Source: Tritrichomonas musculus (lineage: Eukaryota; Parabasalia; Tritrichomonadida; Tritrichomonadidae). From it: 64,000 nt of DNA. Below the pieces are notes generated by a model. The model ran no database searches. It was given only the letters and a program-made list of their open reading frames with translations, and was not told the origin of the DNA. The translations under genes were made by a program, and so were the position numbers. Every line of letters starts with the position of its first letter. The first letter of the stretch is position 1. Shown one piece after another: positions 19,582 to 28,553 of the stretch. Location of the stretch: positions 5,084,001-5,148,000 of the forward strand of contig JAPFFF010000008.1 in NCBI GenBank assembly GCA_039105265.1, given 5' to 3'.

Positions 19582-20586
19582 ATGGAATTACCACCAAGTG
19601 TTAACACTTTATATCCTAATCGAGATAATATAGTTAATGATGGTAATACACCTCTTCCAATCGAAACAGCCTACTTCCTTGAGGATGCTCAACATGATAA
19701 AGCTAAGTTTAATAGGTATTGGTTTAATTTCCCACCAGAATGGTCAACTGCAAACAAAGGGGAATCTATTGTTGGTGTTCGTTCAGCGCATATCATTAAG
19801 AGAAGACGCAAATTAGAATTTAATGTGACTATATTTAAAGTACAAAAATCCTACTTTGTTTTACATGGAGGAAATATAAACGACCCTATTTTAACTCAAG
19901 AACTAGTTGATAAATTCTACCAGGACGAGCTCAAAGTAGAATATGAAAAAGAGCCTACTTGGAAATGGATAGCAAATTTTGATGTTATTGATTGGGTGTC
20001 AGAGGAAGGGGACTTAAGAGGGTTCTTTGATGCTGTCAACACCGCGATGAAATCTTGGATAGCTATGCATGGACAATATGGAAATGCATTTTCCCAAAAT
20101 GATTCATTAATTGCATATCGAGATATACAAACAGATGGATATTATGATAAAGATGGTTTTCATGAAATTATATATACCAAAAATAATGATAATATAGAGG
20201 AAGATTCAAGCCAATTTATCAATTTTTTCCAAATTGGTGATTGGAATGAGGACTTTGCAGATGTGTTTAATATAGGCACAGGAGCTTATCAAAATAACCC
20301 TAAGAAGTATTCAACTTTAAGTAAGAGGTTGGTATTTGATAATGTATGGGACAGACATCCATGTAAAATATATTCATCTATTGGTGAACAAGCATTGCAT
20401 AACTATATTGGAGATAGTGATGTTGAATATAGTCCTATTAAGTACTTCAAGTTAAACTCAATGGACCAAAGGTTTTGGATAGACTTCTATAGTGATGCAC
20501 ATTATAATTGTCCAACCAAACTACCTCCTAAAGATTCATTTGTTATCGAAATGCAATTCCTTCAATACGATAAGATGTTTATTTAA
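19582..20586 (+). CDS. Polinton conserved protein, candidate minor capsid (penton-like)
   Basis: 334 aa between protease and integrase genes. It is rich in aromatic residues and predicted beta strands. The C-terminal part (FWIDFYSDAHYNCPTKLPPK, then SFVIEMQFLQYDKMF) reads like the last strands of a jelly roll. No sequence motif proves it. The candidate role is inferred from its place among morphogenesis genes and from the pattern. An alternative candidate for the penton is the minus-strand protein at 33323-34063. Confidence 0.45.
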   Translation: MELPPSVNTLYPNRDNIVNDGNTPLPIETAYFLEDAQHDKAKFNRYWFNFPPEWSTANKGESIVGVRSAHIIKRRRKLEFNVTIFKVQKSYFVLHGGNINDPILTQELVDKFYQDELKVEYEKEPTWKWIANFDVIDWVSEEGDLRGFFDAVNTAMKSWIAMHGQYGNAFSQNDSLIAYRDIQTDGYYDKDGFHEIIYTKNNDNIEEDSSQFINFFQIGDWNEDFADVFNIGTGAYQNNPKKYSTLSKRLVFDNVWDRHPCKIYSSIGEQALHNYIGDSDVEYSPIKYFKLNSMDQRFWIDFYSDAHYNCPTKLPPKDSFVIEMQFLQYDKMFI

Positions 20587-20592
20587 AAATAA

Positions 20593-21747
20593 ATGAGTAA
20601 AGAAGAACCAAGCCCATATGAAAAATTATACAACAAAGCTAAATGGAAGACCTTGGACAAATACCTTAGCATGGCAAAACAAGAGAATCTAAATGAAGAA
20701 GAAGCAAAGAAATACTTTGATGAAAGAGTAGTACATGATAAGAGAGTACCTAAAGCACAATTTATACCTATTGTATCCAAACATCCTCATGGTTATCAAA
20801 TGGATACCTTCATTAATAATAAAGAGGCAGGTGGGTTGAATTATCTAATGTTCATCAATATCAACACCAGAAAAGCATATGCATATCCTATGAATGGTAA
20901 AGGAGCAAGAGAAGTATTAACAGCACTTCATAAATTTGTTAATGATGTACCTCATGTATATTCGATAACAAGTGATGAGGATGCAGCATATTTATCATCA
21001 ACAGTCTTAGACTTCATGAGAGAGAAGAACATAAAATACCGAACAACAACTGAGAATAACCATAATGTACTTGGCATTATTAATAGGTTTATGAGAACTA
21101 TAAGAGATGCTATTGGTGAAAATAGGTTTATTCAACCAAAGGAGATGCATGATTTGGTCAACATATATAACAACTCTCCTCATAGGTCTTTAGATAATAA
21201 AGCACCTAATGATATTACTCCAGAGGATGAAATAAAGTACATACAAAAGAATGCACGCATTAATCCATACCATTTTAATCCAGGTGAGAAGGTCAGGTTA
21301 GTACTCGAAAAAGAACCATTTGGTAAAAGAAGAAGTAATTTGTCCAATGAGTCTTATATAGTTGACTCACAAAAAGGTAACCAGTTTGTGGTCAAGTCCA
21401 AAGATGGTTCAACTAGTTCATTCCCTGGATATAGGTTGTTAAGGACAAGAGACAAAAGGATTAAAGTAGCTGAAAGACTAAATGAAGGTAAAGAAGGTAT
21501 TATTGAAAAAATATATAACTTTGATGAAGATACTGGTAAGTATGATTTAAAATGGGAAGGAGTCGAAGGTGATGATGCCTTTGCTAGACAAACTATTAGA
21601 GATGTAAGGAGAGGTAATCCATTAGTACTTGGTACAGCAGAAAGACAATATTGGTTGGAACAAAAGAAAAATTATGAACGACAAATTAAAGCAGGTCAAA
21701 AGGTTGAGGGCAAACCAATACCAGATAAAATTATGAAATACATTTAA
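20593..21747 (+). CDS. Polinton integrase (rve fold, chromo-like C-terminus)
   Basis: 384 aa, starting 7 bp after the preceding stop. The N-terminal helices are followed by an RNase-H-like integrase core: D71 in YQMDTF, D128 in TSDEDAAYLS, and the region HNVLGIINRFMRTIRD, where the third acid is expected. By the DD35E rule it should be residue 164, but that residue is Asn, with E154 ten residues earlier. The C-terminal part has an SH3-like stretch (NPGEKVRLVLEK) and a chromo-like segment (GIIEKIYNFDEDTGKYDLKW). It inserts the element, with chromo-type tails able to direct it to chromatin marks in other elements. Confidence 0.9.
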   Translation: MSKEEPSPYEKLYNKAKWKTLDKYLSMAKQENLNEEEAKKYFDERVVHDKRVPKAQFIPIVSKHPHGYQMDTFINNKEAGGLNYLMFININTRKAYAYPMNGKGAREVLTALHKFVNDVPHVYSITSDEDAAYLSSTVLDFMREKNIKYRTTTENNHNVLGIINRFMRTIRDAIGENRFIQPKEMHDLVNIYNNSPHRSLDNKAPNDITPEDEIKYIQKNARINPYHFNPGEKVRLVLEKEPFGKRRSNLSNESYIVDSQKGNQFVVKSKDGSTSSFPGYRLLRTRDKRIKVAERLNEGKEGIIEKIYNFDEDTGKYDLKWEGVEGDDAFARQTIRDVRRGNPLVLGTAERQYWLEQKKNYERQIKAGQKVEGKPIPDKIMKYI

Positions 21748-21757
21748 AAATTTGTAA

Positions 21758-22624
21758 ATGGATGAACCCCCAAGTGCAGAACTCATAAATAAAGTAGAAA
21801 CATTGATTAAAGAGACCTTACAGAAGAACATGAAAGAGATAGATGGTGCTTTGATTAAACCATTATCACCTGATTATCCTTTTAGCACAAATGGTATATA
21901 CTTTTTAATTGGTAAACCAGGTGCTGGGAAAAGTTTTTGGATATGGAGACATATTATGATAACAGAGAGGTTGTTTAAACATCCATACTACCAAAAGATA
22001 ATATTTTGCTCAAGCTCTGGTAAAATGGATAAAACAGCTGAAACACTTAATAAACAGATACGATCAAGAATCGATTATGTAAAGGAAAGAGAATTAATGA
22101 GTTATCTTAAAAGACATCTTCGAAGAAAGATAAAGTATTATGCTATTGTCAAATATGTATTATCTCGAATGAAAGAGACCAATGACGAAATGAGGAGGCT
22201 CATTGAGAAGCATCATTTAAATGAGCTCAATGATAAAATAATATATATAGCCAATAAGTTAGTCAAGTATGAAACATCATCATATCCATATAACACATTA
22301 TTGATACTAGATGATTGTGCAGGTAGTGATTTATTAAAGAATGGTAATAGTGAATTTATCAAGTTGTTAACCAAGACAAGACACTATAATTTAACATGTA
22401 TCATGGCTATCCAAACTATTCGATTTGTTCATATGAATGCGAAAAGGTTAGCAACAGATATCATATGTTATACAGGATATAGTGAGGAAGATTTTACTAG
22501 CTTGTTGCAACAAACTAATAACTCATTAAATACTAAGCAGACAGTAGCTGAATACTTACAACATAAAGAACCACATGAGAAGTTCGTAATGAACATTACG
22601 GCATCTAAGTACTATTTCGAATAA
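21758..22624 (+). CDS. Polinton DNA-packaging ATPase (FtsK/HerA, A32-like)
   Basis: 288 aa. Walker A GKPGAGKS at 52-59, after the hydrophobic strand GIYFLI, and Walker B LLILDDCAG with D185/D186. A sensor-type strand CIMAIQTIRF follows. Size and layout match the genome-packaging ATPases of Polintons, virophages and large DNA viruses. It starts 10 bp after the integrase stop in a tightly packed plus-strand run. Confidence 0.88.
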   Translation: MDEPPSAELINKVETLIKETLQKNMKEIDGALIKPLSPDYPFSTNGIYFLIGKPGAGKSFWIWRHIMITERLFKHPYYQKIIFCSSSGKMDKTAETLNKQIRSRIDYVKERELMSYLKRHLRRKIKYYAIVKYVLSRMKETNDEMRRLIEKHHLNELNDKIIYIANKLVKYETSSYPYNTLLILDDCAGSDLLKNGNSEFIKLLTKTRHYNLTCIMAIQTIRFVHMNAKRLATDIICYTGYSEEDFTSLLQQTNNSLNTKQTVAEYLQHKEPHEKFVMNITASKYYFE

Positions 22625-22641
22625 TTTTTTATTTTTTAAAA

Positions 22642-23097
22642 ATGGGAATTGAACGTCATTCAGTAGAAGATTATTGGAAGCCAAATTATTCCAAAAAGCA
22701 ACAATTTTCTCCATGGCAAGAGATAATAAAAGGAGGAGTAGGACTAGGCGGTAAGTTATTAATGGGAGCAGCAGATAGTTTTTCGGGAGGTCTTGCAAGT
22801 AAACTATTAGATGCTTCAGCAGGTGGATTAACCAAGCATGCTGGTGTTATTGGTTCAGTTGCGAGAGGTCTTGGTGAAAGCTTCTTGAGCGATAGTACAA
22901 GAAATAAAATAGCAAATATAGCTGACACAGCATTAAAATATGTCCCAGAAGGAAAAGTGAAAACTGCCTTATCATCAATTAATAAATCTGCAAAAGGTGA
23001 TTCAGTTGGAGCACCTCTTGAAAAGCCAGCATTTTCGTCTAGATCATTACAAGAGAGTGAATTTACTACCAACAATCGGGCGAGAACCTACATCTAA
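22642..23097 (+). CDS. Gly/Ala/Ser-rich small protein, possible minor virion protein
   Basis: 151 aa. The central region (~30-85) is rich in Gly/Ala/Leu/Ser with an amphipathic helical look (GGVGLGGKLLMGAADSFSGG, then LASKLLDASAGGLTK), followed by a more polar tail. Similar composition is seen in membrane-active minor capsid proteins such as adenovirus pVI (general knowledge), but no specific motif is seen. A Gly-rich site such as SVGAPLE could be a protease target. Its place just before the capsid genes supports a virion role. Function is inferred. Confidence 0.5.
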   Translation: MGIERHSVEDYWKPNYSKKQQFSPWQEIIKGGVGLGGKLLMGAADSFSGGLASKLLDASAGGLTKHAGVIGSVARGLGESFLSDSTRNKIANIADTALKYVPEGKVKTALSSINKSAKGDSVGAPLEKPAFSSRSLQESEFTTNNRARTYI

Positions 23098-23144
23098 TGA
23101 AAACTCAAAAAAACTAAATTTTTGGACTTTTTTGTTTATTTTAA

Positions 23145-23696
23145 ATGTCAAAACATCTAACAGGTTCTAAGAGACTTGCAGTTATTCATAAATGGTTGAA
23201 TGGAAGGGATGACCCAGATTGGGAAGTTTTACCTACAAAAACCAAAGACAAGTATATTGTAAAACAGCGAAAAACTCCAATAACTCGAGAATATCAAGAA
23301 AACTCAGAAAGTGAAAATAACGAAGAAACTCAAGAAAACTCAGACAGTGAAGAACATGAGGAACTTGAAGAAAAGCCAAGAAAGCCAATAAGTTCGAAAG
23401 CTGCACGAAAACCTACAAAACCTCGAAAAACTCAACAAAGCCAAGTTTATGACCCTACTGTGAATGAGGAAATACTAAAACAGCTAAAATCACTAGGTGA
23501 AGAAATGAAGATAAGTCGAGAGAAGAAAGAACAGAGACGTATGATAAAGGAGGTTGTTGATAAAAGGATGAGTAAACCAAGACAACAGTATGTTCCTGAA
23601 GAACCGCCACAACAATATGAAGAAGAACAACAACCTCAATATATACCTATGAGACCTATTGGTAGGAGAAATCGCATCTTTGAAGATATGATGTAA
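23145..23696 (+). CDS. Highly charged small Polinton protein, function unknown
   Basis: 183 aa with a Glu/Asn/Ser-rich acidic block (about 50-78: ENSESENNEETQENSDSE), a Lys/Pro/Arg-rich block (KPISSKAARKPTKPRKTQ) and a C-terminal Gln/Pro/Arg tail. Mostly disordered, with a short helix (EEILKQLKSLGEEMKISR). Charge pattern fits a core or scaffold protein that binds DNA, but this is inference. It lies 47 bp after the previous gene and 17 bp before the capsid gene. Confidence 0.55.
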   Translation: MSKHLTGSKRLAVIHKWLNGRDDPDWEVLPTKTKDKYIVKQRKTPITREYQENSESENNEETQENSDSEEHEELEEKPRKPISSKAARKPTKPRKTQQSQVYDPTVNEEILKQLKSLGEEMKISREKKEQRRMIKEVVDKRMSKPRQQYVPEEPPQQYEEEQQPQYIPMRPIGRRNRIFEDMM

Positions 23697-23713
23697 ATTT
23701 TTTTCTATCTAAA

Positions 23714-25396
23714 ATGCTTAACAAGGAATCCTATATGAAAACCTCAGCAGAGGTTTGTACCCAGATTGCATCTTACTTTGATGTTGTCGATAATTGCATA
23801 GCACTTAGTGATACAAATAAGGCATACTCATTAAATCCACAAACTTCATATTCACCATCACCACCAATTAAGAGTGGTTCATATACAACATGTATTATAT
23901 CTCCTAATACTCATAATACTGCTGATATATATAATGGATTTATTCGAGCAGATATGAAAGTGATGATAAAAATAGACAAGCCAATTCTAAGTGATTTAGA
24001 AAATGTCAGTGGTTATAATTTTGGTAAGGTATGGTTTGGTTTTAAGGATGCTCGAGATGCTGTTGAGAAGTATGAAATTGTAGCTAATGGTATGACGCTT
24101 TATACCCAGAACTTTGGATGTGAAGAATCCTTTTTAACTGCATGTTGTGCAAATGAAGTTACTAAAAGAGCTGATATATATAGTAAAGCAAGACATAAGG
24201 ATATTTGGAATGATACTCATGGAAGGAGATGTGGTTTTGTTGCAAATCTTAACAAAGATGTGACTTCTGTCACTGAAACAATTAGATTAAAGATTGATTT
24301 GCGACGATTCCTACCTTTATCTAATATCAAGTACTTGCCAGCATTTGCAGGTAAAATCGAATTACGTCTATACTTTTCAACAGCTGGTATGGTATATTGT
24401 CCAGTTGGTTTTGAAAAGAGCTTGGTTGCTAATCCACATATAATGAAAGACTTCAATGTTGATGAAATTACCAATGAATTTCGACCTATTGGAGAACCAA
24501 TATGGATGTGGACAAGTACCGAAAAAATAGCAATGGATAAGATTAATGACCCCAAGAATCTTCCACCTGTTGGTGAAAATCATGGAGGAGCATATGAAGT
24601 CGCAGGAGCTAACAATACTAAGGCAAGAGTTGACCGAACTATTTACAGTGATTGGAGAACTTGGAGTGTTGTTGATTATTCCATTGAAGAATGTGCGAGT
24701 ATTATACCTTGTTTTGGTATTCATGAATCTGTATATACAGCACTTGTTCAAAGATATGCTAACCCACAACATCCACTTACATTCCCAACACAGATAATGT
24801 CATTTTACACTTGTACAAGACCTCTTAATAATGAACAAGATAAAGCAACTATTACTATTACACCTAATTTTGTAGATAGTATGTTTTGCTTATTCCCACT
24901 CAAGCATACGCATAAGACATACTTCAAGAATCCTATGTTTGAAGCATTTCATATGAATTGTGGTAATTACAATAATATTCCTGCTAAAGCATTTGGTACG
25001 AATGGTAAGTATCCAGAGTTCCTCGAATATTGCCAGAATGCAATGAACATGAATGGAGAGCAAAATGGATTTAATAAAGAGGTTATTGCAAGTTTAGCGA
25101 ATGAGTATCAATATAATGAAAACACAACAGGCTATTATCCAAATGATAGGTCCTCATTCTTCATAGGTCTTCCTACTGAAACAGATGGAACATATCAACA
25201 AGGTCTTTCAAGTCTTGCACCTATTAACTTCGAATTGATATGTAGTCAAAAGGCAGATAATCCATTTAGACAGGAAGTAGATACACCTCCATTATTATGC
25301 TTATTAACAGATATATCAATTAGTATCTTAATTAGACCTAATGGTATGCCACCATCAGTACGTATTGGTCCTTATGATTTAACAACCCCTGAATAA
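23714..25396 (+). CDS. Polinton major capsid protein (candidate double jelly roll)
   Basis: 560 aa, the size expected for Polinton/adenovirus-like capsid proteins. Beta-rich throughout, with Gly/Asn/Pro loops (YNNIPAKAFGTNGKYPEF, NRTIYSDWRTWSVVDYS). It follows the ATPase by two small genes and precedes the 144-aa gene, the usual morphogenesis block. No single catalytic motif exists for this family, so the call rests on size, place, composition and conservation: its B copy still aligns almost without gaps. The ATG at 23714 follows a short T-rich leader. Confidence 0.75.
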   Translation: MLNKESYMKTSAEVCTQIASYFDVVDNCIALSDTNKAYSLNPQTSYSPSPPIKSGSYTTCIISPNTHNTADIYNGFIRADMKVMIKIDKPILSDLENVSGYNFGKVWFGFKDARDAVEKYEIVANGMTLYTQNFGCEESFLTACCANEVTKRADIYSKARHKDIWNDTHGRRCGFVANLNKDVTSVTETIRLKIDLRRFLPLSNIKYLPAFAGKIELRLYFSTAGMVYCPVGFEKSLVANPHIMKDFNVDEITNEFRPIGEPIWMWTSTEKIAMDKINDPKNLPPVGENHGGAYEVAGANNTKARVDRTIYSDWRTWSVVDYSIEECASIIPCFGIHESVYTALVQRYANPQHPLTFPTQIMSFYTCTRPLNNEQDKATITITPNFVDSMFCLFPLKHTHKTYFKNPMFEAFHMNCGNYNNIPAKAFGTNGKYPEFLEYCQNAMNMNGEQNGFNKEVIASLANEYQYNENTTGYYPNDRSSFFIGLPTETDGTYQQGLSSLAPINFELICSQKADNPFRQEVDTPPLLCLLTDISISILIRPNGMPPSVRIGPYDLTTPE

Positions 25397-25427
25397 ACAT
25401 AAAGAAGGATATTTTATTTTTTTGTAA

Positions 25428-25862
25428 ATGTCGAATGATTATAGAAGCCCACATGCTGAGATTGTTGGAAGAGAAGGTATGATGTATAATGAAGCTACCA
25501 TGAAAAATAAGGACTTAGAGTTTCAACATTTTGGTGTGTTCAGTAATACTAATACTTATTCTGTAACCTTCAACCCATATATTAATCGACCACCTACCCA
25601 GATTATTGAACATGAGGACCCTGTTAGATTTCCAGATACTCGAGAACATATAACCAAACCTGTTCGTGAACCTCCTGTTAGTATTACAGATGGTGGTTTT
25701 TATCGACATATAGGTGAAAAAGATAGACCAGTACCTCTCTTACCAAAATATCTTAAGAAGCCTGAGAAACCACCAATGCAAGGTAGAGCAAGAGAATATA
25801 ATAAACAAGATATTCGATATGGACCTACCCAACATATCTTTACCCAAAATAACATATATTAA
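25428..25862 (+). CDS. Conserved Polinton protein downstream of capsid gene
   Basis: 144 aa, polar, with many Asp/Glu/Arg/Pro/Tyr residues (DPVRFPDTREHITKP) and Pro-rich C-terminal half (PVPLLPKYLKKPEKPP). No recognised domain. An almost identical copy lies in B (14714-15178), also directly after the capsid gene, so the pair is a conserved module. A cement or scaffold role is possible but not shown. Confidence 0.65.
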   Translation: MSNDYRSPHAEIVGREGMMYNEATMKNKDLEFQHFGVFSNTNTYSVTFNPYINRPPTQIIEHEDPVRFPDTREHITKPVREPPVSITDGGFYRHIGEKDRPVPLLPKYLKKPEKPPMQGRAREYNKQDIRYGPTQHIFTQNNIY

Positions 25863-25886
25863 TTTTTTATTGAATTTTTTATCCAG

Positions 25887-26333
25887 ATGAAAATGACAAC
25901 AAGAAACGTCTATGACTATGTCAATGAACTTCGCGCAAAATGTGCTCCAAATACTAAACAATGTAATTTCTCGATACTTTGTGACAAGTACCCAATGAAA
26001 ACAGGAGAATGGAGTTATTTAGGCAAAGTACTCTATGTCTCAATCAAGGTAAAAGACAAGTGCCACAGATTTTATCCAGATAAGCTCAAAGAACTTGATC
26101 TTGACTCAATATTTATTAAGCCTAACTCAAGGAGAAAAATAACTGAAGATTTCGAAGAGTTCTACATAAATGGAAACACTACCACTCAAGAGTATCAAGG
26201 AATCAAATACTACAACTACTCCATTGCAGCTGCTCCTACAAGTCATAAACCAAAAATCGATGCTCTCAAGCAGAAATATCAAATTGAGTCATTTGACATG
26301 TTTATTGGAGAACAGCTAGACTTAGTACTTTAA
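25887..26333 (+). CDS. Conserved small Polinton protein, function unknown
   Basis: 148 aa. Short alpha/beta pattern with conserved TRNVYDYVNELRAK start and CNFSILCDKYP, then WSYLGKVLYVSIKVKDKC. The start ATG could be at 25887 or the second Met two codons later. Its B copy is the gene split by the pogo transposon. No domain recognised. Confidence 0.6.
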   Translation: MKMTTRNVYDYVNELRAKCAPNTKQCNFSILCDKYPMKTGEWSYLGKVLYVSIKVKDKCHRFYPDKLKELDLDSIFIKPNSRRKITEDFEEFYINGNTTTQEYQGIKYYNYSIAAAPTSHKPKIDALKQKYQIESFDMFIGEQLDLVL

Positions 26334-26354
26334 GCCTATTTTTTCCCAACCTAA

Positions 26355-26879
26355 ATGATTAAGAAGAGGGGTACAACCAATGGAGTTCAAGCAAATGTAT
26401 CTTTAGAACCATCAGCAGCTGCATCATCTACATCAAACATCAACAACAACATTATTATTAATAAGAGAGATGATGGCAAGGAAGACATTGTTATTACAAG
26501 AGACATTGGAGTGCAAACTGAACCTGTTGAAGTTGAACCAGATGTACGTAATGTTATACTTGAAGCATATGCACAAATACTACTTAATCAAGACAAAGCA
26601 CTACTAGCTAACATTATATCAAAGAAATGCATCATAGTACCTATTGAATCTCTTAGCAACATCATCAAAGCAATACTACATGTTAGTGAGGTTGAAGTAC
26701 AACTTAATGAAGATGTTGGATGTTGTGCAGCTAAGAGCAATCCAATAAGAAAAATAGATGCTATTAAGATTATTAAAGATAATGGAGAGGTAGTCATTGA
26801 CTTGAAACAAGTATATAATAAAGAATATAATGAGCTTGTTAATAATTATCATGTATGCTTAAAATATTGCATAGTATAA
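26355..26879 (+). CDS. Polinton protein with GVQT motif, function unknown
   Basis: 174 aa. Disordered Ser/Asn-rich N-terminus, then DIGVQTEPVEVEPD (GVQT 52-55), then an alpha-helical domain (ILEAYAQILLNQDKALL...) with a Cys-Cys (GCCAAKS) and a C-terminal Cys-rich end (HVCLKYCIV). The single LC8-like motif followed by an acidic stretch is the same arrangement as in the proteins at 16993 and 17980. Last gene of the left plus-strand run. Confidence 0.55.
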   Translation: MIKKRGTTNGVQANVSLEPSAAASSTSNINNNIIINKRDDGKEDIVITRDIGVQTEPVEVEPDVRNVILEAYAQILLNQDKALLANIISKKCIIVPIESLSNIIKAILHVSEVEVQLNEDVGCCAAKSNPIRKIDAIKIIKDNGEVVIDLKQVYNKEYNELVNNYHVCLKYCIV

Positions 26880-26931
26880 AAAAAGACATATATAAAAAAA
26901 ACTTAAAATTAGAAGTAATTATTTTTTACTC

Positions 26932-27303
26932 TTACTCCTTGTCTTTTGGAGATGAAGCTTCTTGTTCATCTTCATCATCTTCTTCTTGTGTCTCTTGCGA
27001 GTCAGGCACTATAGGCACGTGAAAGCCAATAGATTTTGGTGTTGGAGATTGAGGAATCTTTTTATGAAAAACCTCGCAGGTAGTGAGATTCATTTGAGTA
27101 AGTGCTTCAGCAATCTTGTTCATGTTTGCTTGTATCAAAGGGTCATAGATGGTGCAGACATTAGATGATGTCGAGTTTATTATTTTTTGGTTGAACAGAA
27201 ATATCACCTCTTTAATAGCATTGGCTATTTCAACATGAGCATTTTTGATAGCTAGCTTTTGCTGTTTTTGGAATTCTTTGAAGTCATTTCCAGAACGCGA
27301 CAT
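26932..27303 (-). CDS. Small acidic-tailed Polinton protein, function unknown
   Basis: 123 aa. Helical N-terminal half (KEFQKQQKLAIKNAHVEIAN, then AIKEVIFLF), a Pro-Val/Ile linker (IGFHVPIVPDSQE) and an acidic Glu/Asp tail (EEDDEDEQEASSPKDKE). Divergent from the bZIP-like gene, the start codons 76 bp apart, so the two share one promoter region. Confidence 0.55.
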   Translation of the reverse strand: MSRSGNDFKEFQKQQKLAIKNAHVEIANAIKEVIFLFNQKIINSTSSNVCTIYDPLIQANMNKIAEALTQMNLTTCEVFHKKIPQSPTPKSIGFHVPIVPDSQETQEEDDEDEQEASSPKDKE

Positions 27304-27379
27304 TTTAAAAAATGAAGTGATTTTGTTTGCGAATATTCAATTTTCAAAAATAATTCAATTTTTTTTCTCGAATGAAATC

Positions 27380-27658
27380 ATGAGCCAAAATTTAGATTTG
27401 GGTGAGTTCAAGGAAACAGCTATCATCAAGAAGTTGAAGAAGTCCAAGAGTAACAACAACCTCAAAAATATTGATACTGCAAAAACTGAAACAACAGAAA
27501 AACGTGGTAGAAAGCAAAAGTATGCAACAGTTGAAGAACGAAATGAAGCACGTAAACAACAGCAAAAGGCATATCGTGAAAGAAAGAAAAGAGAAATACA
27601 AAGTATGAAGGAAAAAATAATGTCGTATGAAAGCAAAAAGGTAGCTTATGAAGAATGA
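27380..27658 (+). CDS. bZIP-like basic protein of Polinton A
   Basis: 92 aa from ATG 27380. The sequence KRGRKQKYATVEERNEARK followed by QQQKAYRERKKREIQ resembles the basic region of a bZIP DNA-binding protein, and a short helix (SMKEKIMSYESKKVAYEE) follows in place of the zipper. A true leucine zipper is not present in this length. The frame ends in the first copies of a 19-bp tandem array. A longer helix may have been lost to repeat slippage. It may regulate Polinton genes; inference only. Confidence 0.55.
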   Translation: MSQNLDLGEFKETAIIKKLKKSKSNNNLKNIDTAKTETTEKRGRKQKYATVEERNEARKQQQKAYRERKKREIQSMKEKIMSYESKKVAYEE

Positions 27659-27906
27659 GGTAGCTTATGAGGAAAAAGGTAGCTTATGAGGAAAAAGGTA
27701 GCTTATGAGGAAAAAGGTAGCTTATGAGGAAAAAGGTAGCTTATGAGGAAAAAAGGTAGCTTATGAGGAAAAAGGTAGCTTATGAGGAAAAAGGTAGCTT
27801 ATGAGGAAAAAGGTAGCTTATGAGGAAAAAGGTAGCTTATGAGGAAAAAGGTAGCTTATGAGGAAAAAGGTAGCTTATGAGGAAAAAGGTAGCTTATGAG
27901 GAAAAA
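27639..27906 (+). repeat. 19-bp minisatellite at the 3' end of the bZIP-like gene, ~14 copies
   Basis: Unit GTAGCTTATGAGGAAAAAG, 19 bp, repeated head to tail from 27641. One copy near 27745 has an extra A. The first copy (GTAGCTTATGAAGAATGAG) holds the last codons and the stop of the bZIP-like gene. An 18-bp version of the unit would read VAYEEK in every copy, so the extra base per copy is what closes the frame. Confidence 0.93.
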
Positions 27907-27937
27907 CATGTAGTTAAAAAAAAAACTTTTTTTTTAG

Positions 27938-28363
27938 TTATTCATTTTTCTTGTAGTACATTGTGATGAACTTCTTGTTTCTTTTCACTTTCTTATGTGT
28001 AAAGTGTCTCTTTGTTCCATCGAGATGCCCGAAACCAAGTCGAGTAATAGATAGTTCATGACCAAAGAACATGTTGTACAAGTTAACAATGTCTCTTGCA
28101 GGATAACAATCTTTCTCGAGGTTGTCAAACCATTCATCATACCTCTTTTTTTGTTTTGCTCGAAGTCGATGTGCATCATTTTCAAGAGCATGAGCATAAT
28201 TTTCACACATCGTTCTTAAATTTGATGTATCATCTTCAACTTTTAGTTGAGATATTTTTTTCGACATGTTTATATTAATTTTGTAGTCGAATGAATCATG
28301 ATCTTTAGGAGGTGTTTGTTTTTGTAAAATATCTTCTATTTTATCTTCTTCTTCATTCATCAT
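27938..28363 (-). CDS. Small charged Polinton protein, function unknown
   Basis: 141 aa. Acidic start (MMNEEEDKIEDILQK), helical middle with Cys (MCENYAHALENDAHRLRAK), then FFGHELSITRLGFGHLDG and a basic C-terminus (HKKVKRNKKFITMYYKKN). Possible nucleic-acid-binding tail. No recognised family. Confidence 0.5.
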   Translation of the reverse strand: MMNEEEDKIEDILQKQTPPKDHDSFDYKININMSKKISQLKVEDDTSNLRTMCENYAHALENDAHRLRAKQKKRYDEWFDNLEKDCYPARDIVNLYNMFFGHELSITRLGFGHLDGTKRHFTHKKVKRNKKFITMYYKKNE

Positions 28364-28553
28364 TAATAAAATAATAGTGATATTAATAAATATATTTTTT
28401 TAAAATTTCAATATATTTTATTTTTTTTAATTCAATTTTTGAATTTTTATAGTTAATGTAACTTTTTCAAAGAAAAATATCCACCTTCGAGTTTTTCTAC
28501 GAAATTTAAAATTTAGTGATATCAACTAGAAAATAGATCATTTTTATACTTGT

